From NCBI GenBank assembly GCA_009741485.1, contig CM019236.1:46371482-46435481 (forward strand): a stretch of 64,000 bases of DNA, given 5' to 3'. Positions 53,401 through 62,400 of this stretch are shown one piece after another. Each line of letters begins with the position of its first letter. Position 1 is the stretch's first letter. Origin of the DNA: Malurus cyaneus samueli. Taxonomy: Eukaryota; Chordata; Aves; Passeriformes; Maluridae. The position numbers and the translations under genes are program-made. The notes under the pieces were generated by a model. The model was not told where the DNA came from, searched no databases, and was given only the letters and a program-made list of their open reading frames with translations.

Positions 53401-56400
53401 TCCACTAAATCCTCACACAAATATTTACATCTTAAAAGCATCATAGTTAAATGAGCCTTTTAGCCAAAACAGTATGAATTATTAATTTTCACCCTTCTGA
53501 ATGGGTTGTCACCCTTTTCACCCTTCTGAAAGGGCTGTCAAGCATTGAAACAGACTGCCTAGGGAGGTGATGGAGTCACCAGTCCTAGGGGATGTTCAAG
53601 AAGTGACTGGACATGGCACTTAGTGCAGTGGTCTAGTCAACAAGGTGGTGTTCAGTCAAAGGCTGGACTCGATAATGTCGCAGGTTATTAAAGTTTTCCT
53701 ACTTTATCCATTCTGTGATTCTTCCATTTCTGTAATATGCCAAAAAATAAAGAAAAGGCTTGGGAGTTGACTCAGTTGCTGTTCCAGTTGTGTTGCGACA
53801 CCTTGCTCGTAATTCCTCATCAGATAATGAGTCCTTTCTGGCCAGGATAGAGAAATTTTGTGCTTGGGGCATTATGAGCGCTTGCACATGGAAGGTGCTG
53901 CTGGCAGCTGCTTGCAGATGTTGAATTCTACTTGTCAGAGATATTTGCAGTTCCTGGAGGCAGCTCACCAGCCGGGAAGATGTGCTGTGGTTGTCACACT
54001 GGTACGCTGGTGGCACAGAACGCCATGTTGTGCTACTCCTGACAAATTAAGGAATTCACAGTGGCTGTCAGAGTATCTAAATCGCGAAGCCTCCTTCAGC
54101 TGTCTCTAAGAAAGGAGCAGTAAATTCCTTCCTGAATGCCAGCCAATACAAAACCCCTCTGCAGATTTCACTCCTCAAGCACAGCACTGAAGCCAGGGCT
54201 AAAGGGGGAAAGGAGTCTTCAGGCTGTGAGTCACATTCTCTCTTCTGCCCAGTAACAAACACACTTGTTTATCCCCAATAGGGCTTTATTAAGGAATTTA
54301 AAGAAACTGTGCAGCACAACGATGCTGCCCTTGTGGCTGTCTGTAATTTTAACAGAGTGTGCTCTTGGAAAAGCACAGCAGCAGCCCTCCTCTACTGTAC
54401 AAACTATCAAGAGTTTTTAATCCTGACCAAAACACAATTTTTTTCTTAGAAGCTGGCCTTGATCTGGGGATTTAGCAGTGTTTCTTACTCCTTTAAGCTT
54501 CATGAAGAGTCATGATGGGAAGCAAGTTCACTGTAGGGATAAGCACTTCCTCTGATAATTACTTTTATTCTGTATAGGTGCATCTATTACTAAATAACTA
54601 CAGTTAGGAATTTACATTGGAAGATACTTGAACAAAAGTGGGTTTGAGTAGTATGGTTGCTCAGTTTACACTACATACAAATATTTTATTAGCTCCAGGT
54701 ATTTGCCACCGCTGCTTATGAATCTTAGTAGCATTCAGGGTATATGTTTGACTGGATTGGTGTTTTTTGGTACAATATTGGCACTTGACAAGAAATTTAG
54801 TTGGCAATTTTGTAGAAGCTGTAAATATGTATTTGCAGCAATATCTGTTTACTTGGGTAAGATCTCAGACAACTTTACAAAACACAGCTGTGCTTTTGAA
54901 TGCTTTAGAGAGTACCATGTCCCAAAAATAATTGTGATTCCCTTAAGTCGCTTTTGAATTATTTTAGTTACTTGGTTTTAAATCCAGTGCATTAAAATGT
55001 GCCTGTAAAAGCAAGTAATACAAAACATGTGTTCAACATGTCACTTCTAAATGTCCCAAATCAGTGTTTTTGAAACTGTTTTCCTGAAGAGGAGAAGATA
55101 ATCAAATATTCTTGTTAGATTCAAGGGTATTTGTTATAGTTCAGTGTTGGGCTGGTTTCTTTGCTCTTACTCTTTTTTGAAAAGGTTGTTTTACTTTAAG
55201 CTACAGAATTTCTCTTTTCTTCTTTTGTTATCCTGTTAACCCCTTTTTTTTAAACACCACGTGTTTCCAGGCATTATACCAAGCCTGAGGTTTCAGGTTG
55301 CCAGTATTGTTCAGAAAATTGAAATGGGTGGAGATTAAATTTAGGTATTAAAAAAGCTCTGAAGAGGAAGAAATGGGAGGTGGAGAGGAGAGAGGGTAGG
55401 GCAGAGTAGAAGGTGGACAAGGAGTGCTGGAAGGGAACAGTTTGCTCTGGGATGTGATGTTTCCTTTCAGAACTGCTCTGCCTTCTGTTGCTTGTGGGAT
55501 TTAACCCCGCACAGCACTGCAGACTGGGGACAGAGTGTCTGGAAAGCATTGCCCAGCAGAAAAGGACCTGGGGATGCTGGTTGACATCTGACTGAACATA
55601 AGGCAGGAGTTTAACCCAGGTGGCCAAGAAGCCAATAACATCCTGGCCTGTATCAGCAACAGAATAGCCAGCAGGACCGGGGATGGGGATTGTCTCCCTG
55701 TACTCATCACTGGTGAGGCCACACCTCAAGCTCTGTGTCCGGTTCTGGGCCCCTCACTTCAAAAAGGTGCTGGAGTATGCCCAGAGAAGGGAACAAGGCT
55801 CATGAAAGGGCTGGAAAACACACCTTATGAAAAATGGCTGAGGGAGCTGGGCTTGTTTAGTCTCCAGAAGAGGAGACTCGGGTGATCCCATAGTTCTTTA
55901 CAACTCCTGAAAGGAGGGTGAAGTGAGGTGGGGATCAGTCTCTCCTGCTGTGCCTGCAGTGAGAGGACAACAGGAAATGCCCTTAATCTGAGACAGGGAA
56001 GATCCAGATTAGATGCTGGGAAAAAAGATTTTCATTGTTAGGGTGATCAGGCATTGGAAACGGTTGCCCAAAGAGGTGGTGGAGCCACCAGCCCCAGAGG
56101 TGTTTTAAGAGGCATCTGGATCTGGTGCCAGTGATATGGTTGAGTGGCTTAGGCATTGCACTGGCAATGCTTAGTGGATGGTTGGACTTGATGATCTTAA
56201 AGGTGTCTTCCAACCTTGATGATTCTGTGATTATCAGAGGACTATTCTCCATGGGATATGGTAGATGATGGTGCAGTAACTGATGGTGTCACCTTACTTC
56301 TGAGAAAAACAGAGCTCTGCTTACTCTTTTGTTAATGCTTGGAATGGATCAAGGAGAGGAACTCCACTTGTCTCTTTGAGACGTGTGGATCCTTGAGCTG

Positions 56401-59400
56401 TTGACTTAATACTTAAGGAATCATTCATTTTAGTGACTGTGGCATGCATTGTTTTCCATAGACTTCCTTTGCTGCCACAAATATCCTTTCCATGTGCCTA
56501 ACAGAAATGAACATATTACCCGTAAGGTGTTGGGCATGCTTTGCTTTGAGTAATTGCTTCCCCCTTTCCAATAAGGCCTGAATGTACAGGTAGAAGGTGT
56601 TTCAACCTCAGTTGTCCATTTACCATGAAGGTGGTTCCTTTGGAGAAAGCACAGCTTCGCAGCCTCTTACCAACCTACTTGTTTTGTCACCAGTGGAACC
56701 TTTCCAGTAAAACAAAATGTTGAGGTTCTTTTGGCTCTTTGTGCCCCAAAACAGCCTTTGCTTTGCTCATTTCTTTTTCAAGAAAAACAGATATATTTTC
56801 AAATTGAATTATCTCTGGTAGAATCTGAAGGATAAGTAAAGAAGGGGCAGTTGGTGCCTGTTTCACCAGCCTTCATACCCTGCTTAGTGTTCCTCTTCTC
56901 AATGTGTTTTCTCTCTGTCAAGAGGCAAGTCACTCTTGGATGGCAGAGAGCATTTCTCATGCAGGCAGTGTTAGAGGAAAAAGATTTTAATGTGTTTATC
57001 AGAATCTTGACACATCTGGCAGGGTGTGACTTGCAGAGGATTAGCACCCAACTCTTCTAAGAACAGAAAATTAGAGATCTCTCAAGTGCTGTGAAGACCC
57101 AAGCAATCATTTGTTTTTAAGTGCCTAAATCAGCCCACAGGTCTGGGTTATCTCAGTGTTAGGCTCCATTTTGCGTGGCGTCAAATTTAACTCATTGATT
57201 TGACCTGATTTCTCCGTTGTTCACCTCAGATCACGGTCTCTGGTGATCGCTCACAGGCAGCAGCTGAAATGCTCTCTGGGTGCAGTCTCTTCCCGGCTGT
57301 AGCTGTTGGTATCTCTCCACATGCTTGTACGCTGTGGTCATGCTGCTGCCTCACCGCCCCCTGAATCATTCTTGTCTAAATTGACTTATATTTAGCACTG
57401 TTGTTCTGTTCCCTGAATCCATCCGGTCAGCTGCGTGACAAATTGCTGTTCCCTGAATGCTGTCCAATTTGTAAATAAGAATTACCACAACTTAGGGACT
57501 ATGGCAAACATTTCTGTTTAGAAGTGCACTTGTTGAAATGTCCAGTGGACTTTTCTGGCATGTACCTGCAGCCCAGCTCTGTGGCAGGATTGATGAAAGG
57601 TGTTATGGTGTCTTCTGATCTCCCTAGAACTACTTATAAATTACAGAACTATTTAAGGACTGGCAGGCTGGCCAAAAACCAGTCCCAAGAGGGTGCTTCT
57701 GTTGGCTGGAAGTTTTGACTTCCAATGAGGCTGCAGGTGTTGTTTTGATGCAATCCTGGACTGCCCCAGGAAATCTCACCTCTGCCATGTCCAGTGGCTT
57801 CCTTTGCAGTTGTTTCTGGAGGCTTTGAGAGTCCTTTCAGCAGCAGCTTCAGTAGGTCGCAAGATACTGGCACCCCTGAATAAATCCTCACGATGAAAAA
57901 AACTTTACTTACATATTTTTAAAGAAGCTTTCAGCTATTTATTTCCTAGGGAGTGGTACACCAGTGTCTGCCCTGAACATCTTCATTTTTAAATGTTTTG
58001 TCCTTGTATAAATTGACGTGCATTCTAAGATAACCACGAAACGAAAGAAATTTTGTTCAATTGGTTTGGGAAGAAGCTTTCACTTTTCAACGAAGCTGTT
58101 TTACTCATATCCTTCCTGCTGTTCTTTGTGTAGGAAGGGCTACTTACAATGCCTTTGTTTCTAATGCTAGGCTCAAATGTCAATGCCTTTGTTTCTAATG
58201 CTAGGCTCAAATGTGTCGCTGGAGTGAGTTAAGGAGCCTTCAGTTTCTAGGGAAGCAAGATCAGGGGCTAACCTGTCCATTGTCTGGACACTGAATCTTT
58301 TTATTTATAGAATCTGGATTTTTTTTGCTAAGCATCAGGTAATATTTCTGAGATGCAGTAGTAATTTTCTTGCATTTTCATGGCATTGATAATCATCCTC
58401 TTGGTTTCTTTCAGGCTTCCAAGATACCACGGAATTGTTGCCCACTTCTTGTATTTGTGAATCCAAAGAGTGGTGGTCTAAAAGGTCGGGATCTGCTGTA
58501 CAGTTTCAGAAAGCTGTTAAACCCACATCAGGTCTTTGAACTTACCAATGGGGGCCCATTGCCTGGGTAAGTTATCATGGTTTGAATTTTTTTTTTCAAT
58601 TTAATTGTTTTGTTACTTTTTTAAAGGGTGAATTAGATTCACTTATTTTGAAGATGTAAATTTTTCTTTTCTGTGCCTGAAGACCGGGGCAGTGGATTAT
58701 TTCTTTCTGACTGATTCTTTCTGTGAGAATAGATTTAAACTTTGATGTGCTCTAAAGAAAAGAGAAGAGAGTATTTCCTGATGTATATACTTCTATCAAA
58801 TCTACAAGAGTCTGGCCCTGGGAAAATCATATGCACTTTACAATAGCACATATTTACTAATTATTAAAAATAAAAATATTTTATATTTGAATGGAGATGG
58901 AAAGAGAAATGTCACATTTCCCAATGAGGGCAGATTTTTGCTTTTATTTCTTCTTTTGTTTCATGGGAACTACTAGGAAAGTGTAATAAAATTTTCTGTC
59001 TTGACTCTTGAAACTTGGCCACAGTTGCAGAATTAACAGGGCCTGCCTGATCACAGCTGCAACATTTCTACAAGGAACAGGACATAATGTGCTTGTAGGA
59101 AGGCAGAAACTGATGACTTGATTTAATCAACCTCACTTTGTTACAGCTTCATAAAACTGAAAGCGATGGCTGTAGCGTATTCTTCATTCTTTCAGCACTG
59201 CTTTAATAAAAACTTATCATGACAAGATCTTCAGAACAAAAGCTTTGTTGGAAGAATGCAGCTTATGTAGAACACAAGCTACACAAACTGATTTTTCTGA
59301 CAAAACTGTCTAATTCTGTTGTCTTTCTAATGCACTTCAAACTGAAACTTCAATAACTAGTTCATTTTGGTTGGGCTTTGGAATCGTTCTGTAGCTTTAT

Positions 59401-62400
59401 GGCAAAATGCTCCCACTTGTTCATTGCTTCTTGTGCAATGAGAAATAACCATTCTTTTGCATGATATCTTGGTATGTAGGATGAAAAGCCACAAAAGGTA
59501 AGGTCACCAGGAAAACAGTACTATGAAGAAGAAAATGTACTGTCATTCCTGTGACTAAGTACAAAAACACCATCACTAATCAACATCTCCGCTAGGATTT
59601 AGATAGTTGCAGATGTTCCCATTGAAAATATGACTAGTTAGGTCTCTGTGCCCCTGAAAAAGGAAGTAATTAACCATTTAACTCTGTTAAGTCTGTGAAG
59701 GATCTTAGAGGAGTATGGGTTTCACTCTTTTTAAAATCATCATCTAAAACTTCCTTTTTTTCCATTCACTTTGTTGAAGTTGATCCAGAAACTGATGGTA
59801 GAAGGGAGCATAGGCAGAAATCCAGTAGTACTGTGTTATTTTAAATAAGCATATTGGGACTTTGCATTTCCTACATTCCATTGTAACATTTATTTTCCTC
59901 TGTGCTTTGTTTCCCACTGGAGGTTTCACACATTCTCCAAAGTGCCCTCCTTCCGAGTGTTGGTGTGTGGAGGAGATGGCACTGTTGGCTGGGTCCTTGG
60001 AGCTCTCGAGGAGATCAGACACAAGCTGGTGTGCTCAGAGCCCTCAGTTGCCATCTTACCTTTAGGAACAGGTGAGAATCACAGCAAAAATTGTTGCTCT
60101 GAGAGCAGAAGTCCTCCAGAAGATTTTGTCTTTTATCTGTCTGACACAGGAGTCAGTCTTGCAGCCGAGATGCTATGAGATTGGTTTCTGGCTGGTGCTG
60201 GAAAATAAACTGCAATACCAACTTTTCAAGGAAATGTCAGTCATACTCTCTGAAAAACAGCATCAGGAAAAACAAGCAGCAGGAGTGTTGATATGGGTGT
60301 GGGTGAGTAGGCTGAGTTGCGAGGGCAGAATATCCTCCTGACAACCACAGGTGCATCAGCCATTGCTGTAAAACAGAAAACTCATTTGCTTACTGGTGTC
60401 TCAACTCTGTAACAGGTTTTTGTACTGCTTTTTGTGAAAATGTTCCAGATGAAACTGTGTGTCTGTATGCAATAGTGAACACATGTTCAGACACAACAAA
60501 GTTTTGGTGGTTTTTTGATGCTACTTAGATCTTCCTTCAAAATGAACTAATTGTATGACTTGTTTGGAGCACCCTAATGCAATATGATTTGTAAAATAAG
60601 GCTGATGCCTCGATTATGAAGCACAGTCATGTTTTGGTGTTCTTCACTGTTGCCCAGGTAATGACTTGGGGAGGGTCTTGCGCTGGGGAGCTGGCTACAG
60701 TGGGGAGGACCCGTACTCCATTTTGGTTTCTGTGGATGAAGCGGATGATGTTCTTATGGATCGCTGGACTATCCTTTTGGATGCAGAAGAGCCAGCTGAA
60801 GGTGCAGAAAATGGAATTGCAGAACCTGAGCCTCCCAAGGTGAGCTGAGCACCATTTGGATGTGATTGTTAGGAACTGCTTTTCTAGTGAAAATCACAAA
60901 GATGATGGGTATTAACGTAGTTTAGCTTTTACTGCTCACTTGTCTTCACGCTTGGATCTTACTGAGCTGTTTCTGAGTGAATACAGCACACGTCTGGATC
61001 TAATGTTTCAGTTTTGGCAGGGGTAGTTGACAGCAGAGCACGTTTTGTATCTGTCAAGCAAGAAGCATCTGATAGAGGATTAATGAAAAGGTTCACATGG
61101 CAATGGCATTCCTAATTGCTTCAGTTGGAAAGAAAATTATTTCTCAAATAAGAAAAGGCTGTGGAAGGAATGCCAAAGCACTTTCCAAAACACTTGTAGA
61201 ACTGTAGTGTCAACCAAAAAACTCCCTTCTCCAAAAAGTACTCTCATCTTTTCTTTCACATTTTAAGAAATTACTCCAGAATGGAGTTGCTACCATATAC
61301 AGGAATTGAATCCTTCTGTTATCATGTTGCCATTGTGTGTCTGTATACCTGCCATCTGTTATTTGCATTATTTTTTGAGTGTCGCTGTCCATTGGTTCAT
61401 ACTAACTTGTTTCTGTTTAGGAAAACAAAAATGTTGATTGTAGATGGTGACTTCAGAGCTTTAGGTGAATCCTAGTTCTATCTGTTTTCAGATAAGGAAG
61501 AAATTGACAAAGGATTTGCAAAAAAAAAAAAAAAAGCAGGACAGTGGTAGCAATTTTCCAAGATTTTAGTCAGGTCATTAGAAAATCCTAGGCATCATGA
61601 GTCAGTATGAGGATTTAAGATGCTCAGGTTCCAGCTATTTTTTACTTAGTGGAGACAGGGACTGATTTTCCCTGGGTGCCTAATCTGCTTCTTAAAGGTG
61701 GAGGATGGGAGAGTAAGGACTAGGATAAAAGAGCTATGGAATGAAGTGGCATGCAGAGGAAGAATTAATGGAAGAAATGGTGCAAATCTGTAGAAACTTA
61801 AGACTGGCATATAGAGAGCTAGTTAAAACACAGCTGAGTAGGTGAAGTCAAGTTCTTTATTCAGCTGGTGTAAGCTGGTCACCTTCCAAAGTAAGTAAAG
61901 AGTGTCTTCCCAATGATGTAATATAAATCCATGGCTGATGCCAAAAACAATAGTGGCATTAGTGTTCAGCAGTTTGTGAAGTTATTGCATAGAATCACTT
62001 TGAGAAGTTGAGTTGGTTTTATTTTCTGCATTTGTTTTTATTTCTGCCTTATTATGCTTGCTACTTTTAATTGAGATTAAATTTTGAAGTTTCTGATACT
62101 TAGGAAATAATGATTATGCATATCAACAGTTGTTCATACAGCTTTATTTTTAGTGCAGTGTTTCTGGCAGATATTTTCCAGAATCTGTCAAGATGCAAGT
62201 GACTTGGAAGAACCATCTGCAAAGCTTGCTTTTGTTGAAAAACTTTGGAACTTCTTCATTTTTCATTTGTAAATGTTAGCAGGAAATTATACCTTTTTTT
62301 TTTCCTTTTGCTTAGATTGTACAGATGAACAATTACTGTGGTCTTGGCATTGATGCAGAGTTGAGCTTGGACTTTCATCATGCTAGAGAAGAAGAGCCAG

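Larger units (their letters stand above)
50807..58414 (+). other. DGKQ intron between window exons 14 and 15 (7.6 kb)
   Basis: The second-largest complete intron visible. It holds a 22-bp minisatellite (51663-51772), an A-rich tract (about 52671-52689), CR1 fragments on the + strand (about 52418-52485, 53525-53722 and 55500-56233), a 29-bp tandem duplication (53486-53543) and a perfect 34-bp tandem duplication (58147-58214). I see no second gene. Confidence 0.85.

Noticed and set aside
55500..56233. Possible intact CR1 reverse transcriptase
   Set aside because: Only the extreme 3' part of the ORF remains and it carries stops and frameshifts, so the copy is dead.
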